64,000 bases of DNA from Variovorax boronicumulans (lineage in GTDB: Bacteria; Pseudomonadota; Gammaproteobacteria; Burkholderiales; Burkholderiaceae_C), in contig NZ_JARXVG010000001.1 of assembly GCF_029892485.1 (NCBI RefSeq), positions 62,001 through 126,000 of the forward strand, read 5' to 3'. Both the position numbers and the translations under genes were made by a program. Below, piece after piece: positions 8,753 to 17,700 of the stretch (its first letter is position 1; every line of letters starts with the position of its first letter). The notes below the pieces were generated by a model. It had not been told where the DNA came from. It saw only the letters and a program-made list of their open reading frames with translations, and did not search any database.

Positions 8753-8777
8753 AATTCATTCCGTTAATGCATGAATT
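8753..8777. promoter_or_regulatory. LysR-type operator (T-N11-A inverted repeat)
   Basis: AATTCAT (8753-8759), 11 bases, ATGAATT (8771-8777): a perfect 7-bp inverted repeat matching the T-N11-A pattern of LysR family boxes. It lies in the AT-rich gap between the SDR gene and the LysR gene, and its right arm contains the ATG at 8771. Autoregulation and control of the SDR operon are likely. Confidence 0.6.
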
Positions 8778-9682
8778 GGAATGTCACCGTGGACCGATTT
8801 CTGTTGATGAATTGCTTCGCTCGCGCCGTGGAGACGGGCAGCTTTTCCGCCGCGGGGCGCGACCTGGGCTTGGGACAACCGAACGTCAGCCGGTACGTGG
8901 CGGCACTGGAAGACCATTTGCAAACGCGGCTGCTGCATCGATCAACGCGCAAGCTCGCCCTCACGCCGGAGGGAGAGCGCTACTACGCGGAGGTGCGGCG
9001 AATCCTTGACGCCGTGCACGAGTCGGAGTCGTCGTTCAAGAAAAACGTGGACCCGTCCGGATTGCTGCGCGTTGCCTGTCCGACCGCGCTGAGCTATGCA
9101 TTTGTGTTGCCGCATGTGCCCGCCTTTCTGGAGCGCTACCCAGGATTGACGCTGGACCTCCAGACCAACGACCGATATGTCAATCTGATCGACGAAGGGG
9201 CTGAACTCGCGATCCGGATCGGACACCTGGCAGACAGCGCACTGCGCGCGCGCCGCATCGGTTTGTTCGAGCGCGTGTGCGTTGCCAGCAAGAAATATCT
9301 GGCTCAGCGCGGAGTGCCCAGCACGCCCGATGACCTGCGCGGGCACGATTGCGTGATCTACACCCTGCTGTCGTCCGGTGCTACCTGGCGTTTCCGGGAT
9401 ACCGAGGTTCCGGTCACCGGCAGGCTTCGGGTCAGCTCCCCCGAGGCTGCGCGCGAATCTGTCAACGCGGGGCTGGGCGTCGGGTACGGGCCGGAATGGC
9501 TGTTCGAGGAAGGGCTGAAGAACGGCAATCTGCAATTGCTGTTGACGGAATATGCCAACCCGCCCGTGCCCATACAGATCGTTTATGTGGCGAACAGACT
9601 TCTTCCGAAGCGGGCCATCGTGTTCATGGATTTCATCGCCGATGCCTTTGCAAAGGTCCCGGCACTCAACGTCCGCGAATGA
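8771..9682 (+). CDS. LysR family transcriptional regulator
   Basis: A 303-residue regulator. The N-terminal winged helix covers FARAVETGSFSAAGRDLGLGQPNVSRYVAALE (quoted in part; residues 16-48), followed by RLLHRSTRKLALTPEG, and then the effector-binding domain from about residue 95 (RVACPTALSYAF). The ATG at 8771 is inside the T-N11-A repeat and has no good ribosome site; GTG at 8789 is a credible alternative that still keeps the whole HTH. It probably controls the divergent SDR-hydrolase(-GST) operon and itself. Confidence 0.92.
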   Translation: MNWNVTVDRFLLMNCFARAVETGSFSAAGRDLGLGQPNVSRYVAALEDHLQTRLLHRSTRKLALTPEGERYYAEVRRILDAVHESESSFKKNVDPSGLLRVACPTALSYAFVLPHVPAFLERYPGLTLDLQTNDRYVNLIDEGAELAIRIGHLADSALRARRIGLFERVCVASKKYLAQRGVPSTPDDLRGHDCVIYTLLSSGATWRFRDTEVPVTGRLRVSSPEAARESVNAGLGVGYGPEWLFEEGLKNGNLQLLLTEYANPPVPIQIVYVANRLLPKRAIVFMDFIADAFAKVPALNVRE

Positions 9683-9744
9683 GTTGCCTCCAATGTGTTG
9701 GATTCCACCTATCCCTGATCCCAGATGGGAGCAATGGGATGGTC

Positions 9745-9770
9745 ACCCCTTCCCTGTCACAGGAGGGGGT
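9745..9770. terminator. Hairpin between convergent genes
   Basis: ACCCCTTCC and GGAGGGGGT form a 9-bp stem (one G-T pair) around an 8-base loop, between the convergent LysR and oxidoreductase genes. There is no T-run on either side, so at best it is a weak or factor-assisted terminator. Confidence 0.35.
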
Positions 9771-9798
9771 AATGGAAAGATGAACTGATTCGCGGTCG

Positions 9799-10788
9799 TC
9801 AGTCGAGCACGACGACATGCTTGCCGGGCGTGTGACCGGCCTCCAGATCGGATTGCGCATCGCGCACGCCTTCCAGCCCTCGGTAGACTTTGGCGACGCT
9901 GACTTTCATCCGTCCCGCAGCGATGGCTTCAAGCTGGCTGTTGAACACGTCGGCAGGAAGATCCGTCGCATCGCCGCCATAGCACGTCAGCCGGACGCCG
10001 AACGGAATGATGGAGAAAGGGTCGAACTCGGGGATCGTCCATTGGTCGCCCACAGCCCCGGTAAAGCAGGTGGTTCCATGAACGCGGACCGCCTTCAGTG
10101 TGTCGGCCAGAACGCCACAGCCGACCAGCTCCAGTGCGGCATCGACGCCCTCGGGAAAGATCTTGCGCACGGCCTCGGCGATGTTCCCGCCATCGACGAC
10201 CACATGGCGGACGCCGACCTTGCGTAGCATTTCGGCCCGTTCAGAATTGCGTGTCGTGGCAATCACGGTGGCGCCCATGGCCTCAGCAATGGTCGCGGCC
10301 GACAATCCCACCGTGGAGGTGCCGCCCCGGATCAGCAGCGTTTGGCCCGCCTTCAGATCAAGCCCTGTGGTCAGCGATCCATAGGCAGTCTGGAACATTT
10401 CCGGCAAGGCGCCGACGACATCCCATGGCAGAGCCGTCTCGAACGGAATGACTTGGCCGACCGGCACCACGACATACTCGGCATAGGAGCCATCAAACAA
10501 ACGCCCCATGCCGCCCATCATGGTGGCGACCTTTTGTCTCGGCTTCAGATCGCTGTCAGCGGGCGCTTCATCAACCTCGCCGACGCACTCGATTCCGGGA
10601 ATGCGCGGCAAGGTCACATCGGGGGAGGACAGACCTTTGCGGGTGGTGACTTCGGATTCATTGACCCCGAAGGCCCGGATCCGGATCCGCACCCAGCCGG
10701 GTTTGATTTCCGGGACGGGACGCTCCTCCAGAATGAGGTTTTCGATTGGCCCGGCTTTGGACAGGACGATTGCTCGCATCGTTTTCAT
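9799..10788 (-). CDS. Zinc-independent MDR alcohol dehydrogenase/quinone oxidoreductase-like
   Basis: A 329-residue medium-chain reductase. A GroES-like N-terminal domain (PEIKPGWVRIRIRAFGVNESE, residues 25-46, quoted in part) is followed by a Rossmann domain with LLIRGGTSTVGLSA near residues 150-163. The zinc-binding Cys/His pattern is lacking, as in NADPH:quinone reductases. AGGA lies 7 bases before the ATG at 10788. The physiological substrate is unknown. It is preceded on the same strand by a YjbR-like gene. Confidence 0.88.
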   Translation of the reverse strand: MKTMRAIVLSKAGPIENLILEERPVPEIKPGWVRIRIRAFGVNESEVTTRKGLSSPDVTLPRIPGIECVGEVDEAPADSDLKPRQKVATMMGGMGRLFDGSYAEYVVVPVGQVIPFETALPWDVVGALPEMFQTAYGSLTTGLDLKAGQTLLIRGGTSTVGLSAATIAEAMGATVIATTRNSERAEMLRKVGVRHVVVDGGNIAEAVRKIFPEGVDAALELVGCGVLADTLKAVRVHGTTCFTGAVGDQWTIPEFDPFSIIPFGVRLTCYGGDATDLPADVFNSQLEAIAAGRMKVSVAKVYRGLEGVRDAQSDLEAGHTPGKHVVVLD

Positions 10789-10874
10789 GATGAGTTCCTG
10801 GCTAGATGGGACGTGGACCGACGTGCCGGCCCCTCCAAAGGGCGACGCTGCCCGGGTGGCCCTGCGTCAGCGAA

Positions 10875-11231
10875 CTATTTCGTGAGGTCATAGCTCTCAT
10901 CGAGAAGGGAAAAGATCTCTTCCTTCGATACCGAGCCGTCGAGAACGACGGTGAGCCAGTGTTCCTTGTTCATGTGATAGGCCGGCCGAAAGCCGGGTCT
11001 GGTCTTGAGGTCATCGACATTCGCCGGGTGGCATTTGATGTCAAGGACATCGACCTCGCCTTCGCCTTTCAAGCCCAACTTGTCTCTCGAGACGTTCATC
11101 ACAAGCCCGAACCATTTGTCATCATCCGAATGGCGGAGGACGGCATAGCTGCGGTACTTTTCGAAGGGGTAATCGGGCTTGGCGTTGTACTTCTTTTTGG
11201 CGTAGTCAAAGATTTCGGAACGTTTGATCAT
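10875..11231 (-). CDS. MmcQ/YjbR family protein
   Basis: A 118-residue single-domain protein of the MmcQ/YjbR (PF04237) family. MIKRSEIFDYAKKKY opens the domain; YPFEKYRSYAVLRHSDDDKWFGLVM is the central sheet (quoted in full is 25, the core being the WFGLVM strand), and the NKEHWLTVVLDG strand and a C-terminal helix close it. GGAG lies upstream of the ATG at 11231. The family has a double-wing DNA-binding-like fold, and its biochemical role is not established. A second gene of this family, with two domains, lies at 13481. Confidence 0.85.
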   Translation of the reverse strand: MIKRSEIFDYAKKKYNAKPDYPFEKYRSYAVLRHSDDDKWFGLVMNVSRDKLGLKGEGEVDVLDIKCHPANVDDLKTRPGFRPAYHMNKEHWLTVVLDGSVSKEEIFSLLDESYDLTK

Positions 11232-11457
11232 GATCAATCTCCAGAGGTGTAAATCCGAACGCCGAGGGAAGTAGAACCAGACAGCCAAAGTCTTGCTCAT
11301 CTGATTTATCCGTATCAGCAAATCCTTTTCGGACGCGCGAGAAGCCGGCCGCACGCAACGGCTGCAATATCGGGCTCCGCCCCTTCATCACCAGAATCAT
11401 CAGGTCCATGAAGCCTTTCCTTGCGCCCCCCGGACAGGATACGCATTCGCCGGATCA

Positions 11458-11739
11458 GTGACCGCGCCCACCACGAAGAGTACTGCTATGGGGAGCAGCC
11501 TACCTTCACTTAGGCGACGGGAAATACTCTCCGAGGATCGAGGCAGTCCGGCCGCACGCGCCCTGCTCCCACTGATTGATGCCTTGCGTCCGCCTTCCCA
11601 CAGAGCTTTCTTCAACTTCGCGTCAAGATTCGCGAACACCTGGACGGGCTCTGCCACGCTGTTGGCGCTGGCGTTGTTCGCGCTGGTCGCTCCGCTGATC
11701 TTCAAGGGCCTGAAACGGTTCAAGGGCGACGACGCCTGA
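11458..11739 (+). CDS. Small hypothetical protein with one membrane segment
   Basis: A possible 93-residue protein. Residues 55-93 read like coding sequence: a hydrophobic helix (TLLALALFALVAPLIF) followed by a basic tail KGLKRFKGDDA. The N-terminal part is compositionally odd, and no clear ribosome site precedes the ATG. It sits in a 665-base gap otherwise holding only an IS66-like relic (11,790-11,882). A weak resemblance to the start of low-affinity iron permeases was noticed but is not firm. It may be a truncated gene. Confidence 0.3.
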   Translation: MTAPTTKSTAMGSSLPSLRRREILSEDRGSPAARALLPLIDALRPPSHRAFFNFASRFANTWTGSATLLALALFALVAPLIFKGLKRFKGDDA

Positions 11740-11789
11740 GATGCTGCAGCCCGGTTGGCCAGAGGCCCCCCACGCCTAGGCCCTGCTGC

Positions 11790-11882
11790 TTCGATGCGCC
11801 TGGAAGATGACCGCCATCTTGAACTCCGCCGTGTGCCGCCGACGGCGGCGCCCCCCATCAGATCGACCTCATATGTGTTCAT
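11790..11882 (-). pseudogene. IS66-like transposase OrfA N-terminal relic
   Basis: On the minus strand the ATG at 11882 opens MNTYEVDLMG. After a run of six G (11856-11851) the reading frame that fits the family is shifted: GRRRRRRHTAEFKMAVIFQ. The basic box followed by HTAEFK is characteristic of the small IS66 family protein that precedes the transposase. Two extra G would explain the shift. Only about 30 codons remain. Confidence 0.55.
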
Positions 11883-11896
11883 GTGTCCGCCTCCTG

Positions 11897-12856
11897 TCAA
11901 GCGGGCAAATGTTTAACATTACGGTGCCCGTTGGCGATTCGGAAGTGTTGAGGCGTGCATCCGGCCATGCGCCGGAAGAACTTGCTGAAATGCGTGGCCT
12001 CCTTGAACCCGAGCTTGTCGGCGATGATCCCGACGGGCAAATCGGTATGTATCAGCAGACGCTTGGCCTCAAGACCAACTCGCTTTGAAACGAATTCCTT
12101 GGCACTGATGCCTTCGGCATCCAGCACGGCTCTCGTCAAGCTTCTCTCCGTACAGCCCATCTCGGCGGCGTAAGTGCTGATGCCTTTCCACTCGGTGAAA
12201 TGTTGCTCCACCAGGTCCTTGAACAGATGGAAGCGCCTGAGCGTCGGCTGATTGCGCAGGTCATCAGGTTGCCTGCGACCGTAGGGCAAGACGACCCAGG
12301 AGAGCAGCGCATAGAACGCATGGCGCAAATGCGCCTGCATGTCCTTGACCCATTCAGCCGGATAGCCAGGATTTCCCCGCAGTTGACTCAGACCGCCCGG
12401 ATCACGACGCGCCGCATCCTCCCGCATCCACTGGATGCCGGATGTTGCGCGCTCCAAGCCCTCGGCATCGAGGTGAAGGCACGCCGGTAGGCGCTCGATG
12501 TCAAACTCCGATGGACGGCTTTCGCGCGACGAGGCAGACCAGAGGAACTCCGGGCGCACCAGCAGTATCCAGCCGTCCCAATCCTCGCTCTCCCCAAAGT
12601 TATGGGCCTGTCCTGGGCGAACCACGATCAGGCTCCCGGGTTGCCCCGGGCAAGGTTCGAAGTCCAGCAACTGGATGCACCGCCCCTCCGTCACCAGAAT
12701 CAGCATGTAGAACGTGTAGCCATACGTTCGGCGCATCCCCTCCTTGCTGGTTCTTCGCCGCAGCTCCGAGACCCGGAAGACCTCCAGGTCGTAGGGGTAC
12801 GAACCTTCGGGTTCGTAGCGGATTTCATGTACGTGGCGTCCGGATCTTTCCATCAT
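11897..12856 (-). CDS. AraC family transcriptional regulator
   Basis: A 319-residue regulator with an N-terminal cupin-like sensing half (PGSLIVVRPGQAHNFGE near residues 75-90) and a C-terminal double HTH (about 215-315): ISTYAAEMGCTERSLTRAV and then GIIADKLGFKEATHFSKFF, ending with the RxxG-type PQHFR. Start at 12856 or, equally, the ATG at 12853. It is divergent from the NTF2-like gene at 12990, which it probably controls through the 133-base AT-rich gap. Confidence 0.92.
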   Translation of the reverse strand: MMERSGRHVHEIRYEPEGSYPYDLEVFRVSELRRRTSKEGMRRTYGYTFYMLILVTEGRCIQLLDFEPCPGQPGSLIVVRPGQAHNFGESEDWDGWILLVRPEFLWSASSRESRPSEFDIERLPACLHLDAEGLERATSGIQWMREDAARRDPGGLSQLRGNPGYPAEWVKDMQAHLRHAFYALLSWVVLPYGRRQPDDLRNQPTLRRFHLFKDLVEQHFTEWKGISTYAAEMGCTERSLTRAVLDAEGISAKEFVSKRVGLEAKRLLIHTDLPVGIIADKLGFKEATHFSKFFRRMAGCTPQHFRIANGHRNVKHLPA

Positions 12857-12989
12857 TTCACCAACTCGGCAGCGCCTCCCCTCGATTTCGAAGCGTGTCC
12901 GAAAAGTATCAGAATAGGACTTATTTTGCCTTTAAAAAGTAGACCATCTGCTAGAAAATGTCATTTTTAGGTCAAGACTTAAATTCGTA
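12857..12989. promoter_or_regulatory. AT-rich divergent promoter region
   Basis: This gap between the AraC gene and the NTF2-like gene contains a strikingly AT-rich stretch (about 12,905-12,985) in an otherwise GC-rich region. Two divergent starts flank it, so it must hold both promoters and probably AraC sites. No individual box is clear enough to place. Confidence 0.4.
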
Positions 12990-13420
12990 ATGAGCAAAGA
13001 CATTCAAACCATCAGTCAGGAAGTACTTGATCTGGAGCGGTCGCTTAATGAGCGCTGGAGCGCTGGCGACAGTCACGGCTACCTCGACAACTACCACGAG
13101 GACATTAGCTACTTCGATCCCCTTGTGGAAAAGCTGCTCGTGGGGCGTGATGCTGTCGTCAAACACATCCAGAAGATCTACCGGAATCCGCATATCGTGC
13201 GCAGCGAGTACCTCAACCCTCACGTCGTCGCCAGCGAGGCCGGCGACTTGGCCGTGCTGAGCTACAACCTGCGCACGTACGTCGCAAACGACAACGGCGG
13301 CGAAACGCTGCAGCGTGCCTGGAACACGACGGAGGTCTACCGCAACATTGCAGGCGCGTGCGCATCGTGCATTCGAATTGGGCGATCACGCAGTCCATGA
13401 CGACAGCCTCGGCATCGTGA
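12990..13420 (+). pseudogene. NTF2/SnoaL-like protein with C-terminal frameshift
   Basis: The frame from 12990 gives an NTF2-like fold: DLERSLNERWSAGDSHGYLD, YFDPLVEKLLVGRDAV, and NTTEVYRNIAGA. At about 13358-13361 the next frame restores the expected end, RIVHSNWAITQSM, stopping at 13418-13420. The family's WRIVHSHWS ending requires TGGCGC where TGCGC is found, so one G is missing. As written, the last 14 residues are out of frame. Either a recent mutation or a sequencing error. Such proteins act as small hydrolases, isomerases or binding proteins; no function can be assigned here. Confidence 0.7.
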
Positions 13421-13480
13421 ACACCTGGCCCGCTTCCGTTCGCGCTGGACGGTGAGAGCCAACCGACAGGAAGAGACTGC

Positions 13481-14251
13481 ATGGATTCGGGCGCACTACT
13501 TGATTGGGCCGACACAGCCGCCCGGCAATCCCTTGGGGTCCTCGTTGATGACTCGTTCGGCGCGGACTGGCGCGCCTACAAGGTGGGTGGCCGAGTCTTC
13601 ATGCTGGCGAATACGGCGCGGGGGAATGATGTGCGGGTGATCGTCAAGGTTGACCCGATCCGTTCGGAAGTCCTGCGCCTGCAGTATCCGGACATCACTG
13701 CGGGCGGGCATCGGCTGAGCAAGCGCCACTGGATATCCATCGCGCCCGGCAAGACCATCACCCGGGCGCTGGTCGATGACGAAGTACGCGAATCCTACCG
13801 GCTGGTGCAGAAGGGACTTCCGCTGAACGCAAGCATCTCGGGGGGCCAAGGACCCGGTAAGAGAAACCTTTCGCAGCGGCAGTTCCAGCCGCTCGCCCGC
13901 AAGGTGGCACTGTCGCTGCCAGACGTGAGTCACGGCCATCCCTTCGTGGAGAAGCTAGACGTCTACAAGGTCGGCGACAAGGTCTTCATGATCGTCACCG
14001 ACGACCCCAACGAGCAGATCATCACCCTGAAAGCCGATCCAGAACAGGCGCAATCGCTGCGCGACCGCTTCGATACGGTGACTGCCGGACGCTACCTCGA
14101 CAAGGGCCACTGGATCTCCGTCGGCGCGGGCCGAGGCATCACCCGGCAGTTGGTCACTGAACTGATCAAGACTTCCTACAGATCGGTCGTCGAGAGGATG
14201 TCGACACGCGATCGGCCCAAGGAGGGTCAATCGAAGGAAGGCGGGACATGA
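13481..14251 (+). CDS. Tandem-domain MmcQ/YjbR family protein
   Basis: A 256-residue protein with two copies of the MmcQ/YjbR domain. The first, about residues 20-115, contains DWRAYKVGGRVFML, VDPIRSEVLRLQYP and KRHWISIAPG. The second, about 130-235, contains KLDVYKVGDKVFMIV, ADPEQAQSLRDRF and KGHWISVGAG. Duplication is therefore visible inside the protein. Single-domain members are about 115-120 residues. The tail is charged. Its stop overlaps a 39-codon frame leading to the TfoX-like gene. Confidence 0.85.
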   Translation: MDSGALLDWADTAARQSLGVLVDDSFGADWRAYKVGGRVFMLANTARGNDVRVIVKVDPIRSEVLRLQYPDITAGGHRLSKRHWISIAPGKTITRALVDDEVRESYRLVQKGLPLNASISGGQGPGKRNLSQRQFQPLARKVALSLPDVSHGHPFVEKLDVYKVGDKVFMIVTDDPNEQIITLKADPEQAQSLRDRFDTVTAGRYLDKGHWISVGAGRGITRQLVTELIKTSYRSVVERMSTRDRPKEGQSKEGGT

Positions 14252-14366
14252 TCATGAACAAAGTGATCACTGGCCGCCACCTTCGCGACGCCGCGGGCTC
14301 ATCGAAGACAACCCACTCCCGGCCACAGGCCTGTATGACCATCTCAAGGAAAGGATCCAAGCAATG
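14248..14366 (+). CDS. Possible 38-residue coupled ORF
   Basis: ATG at 14248 overlaps the TGA of the tandem YjbR gene (ATGA), and its own TGA overlaps the TfoX ATG at 14364 (ATGA again), so it could couple translation of the three genes. The product begins MIMNKVITGRHLRDAAG. Downstream, the frame used by TfoX reads LIEDNPLPATGLYDHLKERI before the TfoX ATG, which looks more protein-like; a one-base deletion may have broken a small gene here. No family recognised. Confidence 0.3.
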
Positions 14367-14714
14367 ACTGAGCAATCCCGCAAGACCCAAGCATTGGCAG
14401 ATCACTACGTCGACCAGCTCTCGCCCTGGGCGAAGGCCACCACCCGACAGATGTTCGGTGCCGTTGCGTTGTACCGGCACGATCACGTCTTTGCCATGGT
14501 TTGGCAAGGCGGCCTGTACTTCAAGGTGGATGATGGCTCGCGCAAGGACTACGAGGCCGCCGGCTCCCATGCCTTGGGCTACGTGAGCGAAGGCGAAGAG
14601 CACGCGCTGAAGTCCTACTGGGAAGTGCCCGCCGACGTGGTCGAGGATCGCGAACAACTGCAGCAGTGGGCCGAGCGGGCTTATCACGCGGCGGTCAAGA
14701 GCGCGAAGGACTGA
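14364..14714 (+). CDS. TfoX/Sxy N-terminal domain protein
   Basis: A 116-residue protein. ALADHYVDQLSPWAKATTRQMFGAVALY (quoted core TTRQMFGAVALY) and GGLYFKVDD are hallmarks of the TfoX N-terminal domain, while the C-terminal helix-hairpin domain of full Sxy is absent. Stand-alone N-terminal domain proteins are common in proteobacteria. A link to competence is known only for the full enterobacterial and Haemophilus proteins. GGAAAGGATCC precedes the ATG. The gene is followed 8 bases later by the Lhr helicase. Confidence 0.88.
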   Translation: MTEQSRKTQALADHYVDQLSPWAKATTRQMFGAVALYRHDHVFAMVWQGGLYFKVDDGSRKDYEAAGSHALGYVSEGEEHALKSYWEVPADVVEDREQLQQWAERAYHAAVKSAKD

Positions 14715-14722
14715 TCCAGGCA

Positions 14723-17700
14723 ATGCTGCTCCCGGACACAGCGACGGCCGATCCGCTCGAGCATTTCGCGCCAGCCACACGCGCGTGGTTCGGCTCGGCG
14801 TTCCCGTCGCCCACGGCCGTGCAAGCGGCCGCGTGGGCAGCCATCGGCGCAGGTGAAAGCGCGCTGGTGATCGCACCGACCGGCTCGGGCAAGACGCTGG
14901 CCGCGTTCATGCAGTCCATCGACCAGCTCTTCCGGGAACGCGAGGCGCAGGCTGCGAGCGGCACAAACTCCCCAAAGACCTCGACACGCATTCTGTATAT
15001 CTCGCCGATCAAGGCGCTGGGTACGGACGTGCAGCGCAACCTAAGCATCCCGCTCCAGGGCATCACTGCGCAACGCAAGTGCCGCGGTGATCCTGCCGTC
15101 GAGATCAAGGTCGGCATGCGCACCGGCGACACGCCGCAGGCCGAGCGCGCGAGCCTGCTGCGCCGTCCGCCCGACATCCTCATCACCACGCCCGAGTCGC
15201 TTTACCTGATGCTCACCTCCAAGGCACGGGAGACCCTGCGCGGCGTCCAAACCGTGATCGTGGACGAGGTTCACGCGGTCGCGGGCGGAAAGCGTGGCTC
15301 GCATCTGGCGCTGAGTCTGGAGCGCCTCGATGCCTTGCTGGCGACGCCGGTGCAGCGCGTCGGTCTGTCGGCGACGGTGCGCCCGGTAGAACGGGTCGCG
15401 CAATTCCTGGGCGGATCGCGGCCGGTGACGGTGGTGAACCCGAACTCCAGCCGCCACTTCGACCTGCGGATCGTCGTTCCAGTCGAGGACATGGCCGATA
15501 TCCCGCCCCGCAATAGCGTCGCTGCTGGCGATGCGTCCCCGGACAGACAGGGATCGATCTGGCCCCATATCGAAGCCAGCATCCTTGACCAGGTCCTGCG
15601 CCGGCATTCGACGATCGTGTTTACCAACTCGCGCGGCCTGGCCGAGAGACTGACCGCGCGGCTGAACGAACTCTACGCCGAGCGCTTGGCCGTGGAGGAA
15701 CCCACCACATCGGCAGCGCCAGGTGATCCGGCCATTCACTACCCTTCGTCCGCCGGTGGCACCAATGCCCGCTCCGAGGGAGCCGCGCCCCTGATTGCAC
15801 GCTCCCACCACGGCTCGGTCTCCAAGGAGCAGCGCGGCGAGATAGAGCAGGCGCTCAAGTCGGGCGAGCTGCGCTGTGTCGTTGCGACCTCCAGCCTGGA
15901 ACTTGGTATCGACATGGGTATGGTCGAGCTGGTGATCCAGGTCGCTGCCCCCCCGTCGGTGGCGAGTGCCCTGCAGCGGGTCGGCCGCGCCGGGCATCAA
16001 GTGGGGGGCACCTCGGCCGGGCTGATCTATCCGCGCACCCGACGCGACTTGGTCGACGCAGCCGTCACCGTCGACTCCATGTTGGCCGGGCGCATCGAGG
16101 CCATCGAGCCACCCCGGAATCCGCTCGACGTCCTGGCGCAACAAACGGTGGCCGCGGTCGCCGTGGAGGCAGTCGACGTCGAAGACTGGTATGCCACGGT
16201 GCGCCGCGCGGCGCCGTTCCATACCTTGCCGCGGAGCGTGTTCGACGCGGTGCTCGACATGCTGTCTGGACGCTATCCCTCCGACGACTTCGCTGAGTTC
16301 CGCCCGCGCCTGGTGTGGCACCGTGACACGGGCCAGTTGACCGCGCGTCCGGGCGCCCAGCAGCTGGCCGTTACCAGCGGCGGCACCATTCCGGACCGGG
16401 GCATGTTCAGCGTCGTCCTGCCCGAAGGCGAGGAACAGGCCGGCTCACGCCGGGTCGGTGAACTCGACGAGGAGATGGTCTACGAGTCCCGGGTGAACGA
16501 CATCATCACGCTGGGAACATCTTCCTGGCGCATCCAGCAAATCACCAACGACCAGGTGGTGGTGACGCCGGCGCCGGGGCGCTCGGCCCGGCTGCCGTTC
16601 TGGCGCGGCGACGGGCTGGGCCGGCCGGCCGAGCTGGGCGAGGCCATCGGTGCCTTCCTCGCGCTGCTGGAGGGCGCTGCCGGACGTGATGGCAGTTTGG
16701 ACATTACCGCTGCACTGAAGGCACGCCTTGAAGCGGCCGGCCTCGACCGCAACGCGATGAACAACCTGCTCAAGCTGGCCGGCGAGCAGCGCGAGGCAAC
16801 GGGGGTGTTGCCCACCGACCGCACCGTAGTGCTGGAGCGCTGCCGCGACGGGACCGGAGACTGGCGTGCCATCTTGCATTCCCCTTACGGCAGACGCGTC
16901 CACGACCCTTGGGCGCTGGTCATCGCCGAGCGCATCCGCCAGCGCTGGAAGATCGATCCGTCGGTCGTCGCCAGCGATGACGGCATCATCGCCCGCATCC
17001 CCGACATCGACGGCCGCGTGCCCGGTGCCGAACTGTTTCTCTGCGATCCTCAGACCCTGCGCAAGACCGTCACCGACGCCGTGGCCGGCTCTGCGTTGTT
17101 TGCCGCGCGTTTCCGCGAATGCGCCGCGCGGGCACTGTTGCTGCCACGCCGCATGCCGGGGCGCCGTTCTGCGCTGTGGCAGCAACGGCTGCGCGCCGGC
17201 CAGTTGCTGCAGATCGCTCAAGGTTATCCAGACTTTCCGATCCTGATCGAAACCGCGCGCGAGTGCCTACAGGACGTCTACGATCTGCCGGCACTCGATG
17301 CACTGATGCAGCGCCTGCAGGACGGTGCGGTGCAGATCGTAGAGGTCACCACCGAAGTGCCGTCTCCCTTCGCGGTGAGCCTGTTGTTCGGGTACGTTGC
17401 GGAGTTCATGTACGAGACCGATGCACCGCTGGCCGAGCGGCGCACGTCGGTCCTTGCGCTGGACAGCGGCTTGCTCAGCGATCTGCTCGGTCAGGTCGAC
17501 CTGGGGGAACTGCTCGATCCGGTGGTCGTCGATCGCGTCGATAGTGAACTGCAACGGCTGGCCCCCAGTCATCAGGCCAAGGGCATGGAAGGCGTGGCCG
17601 ATCTTCTGCGTCAACTTGGGCCAATGACCGTGAAGGAAGTGGCGCGGCGCCTCGGCGACGGCGAGCAGGCCCAAACCTACCTCACCGACTTGGAGCGAGA

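Noticed and set aside
13617..13629. Second copy of the guaA attachment sequence
   Set aside because: Only GGGAATGA (8 bases) matches, inside the tandem YjbR gene; chance match.
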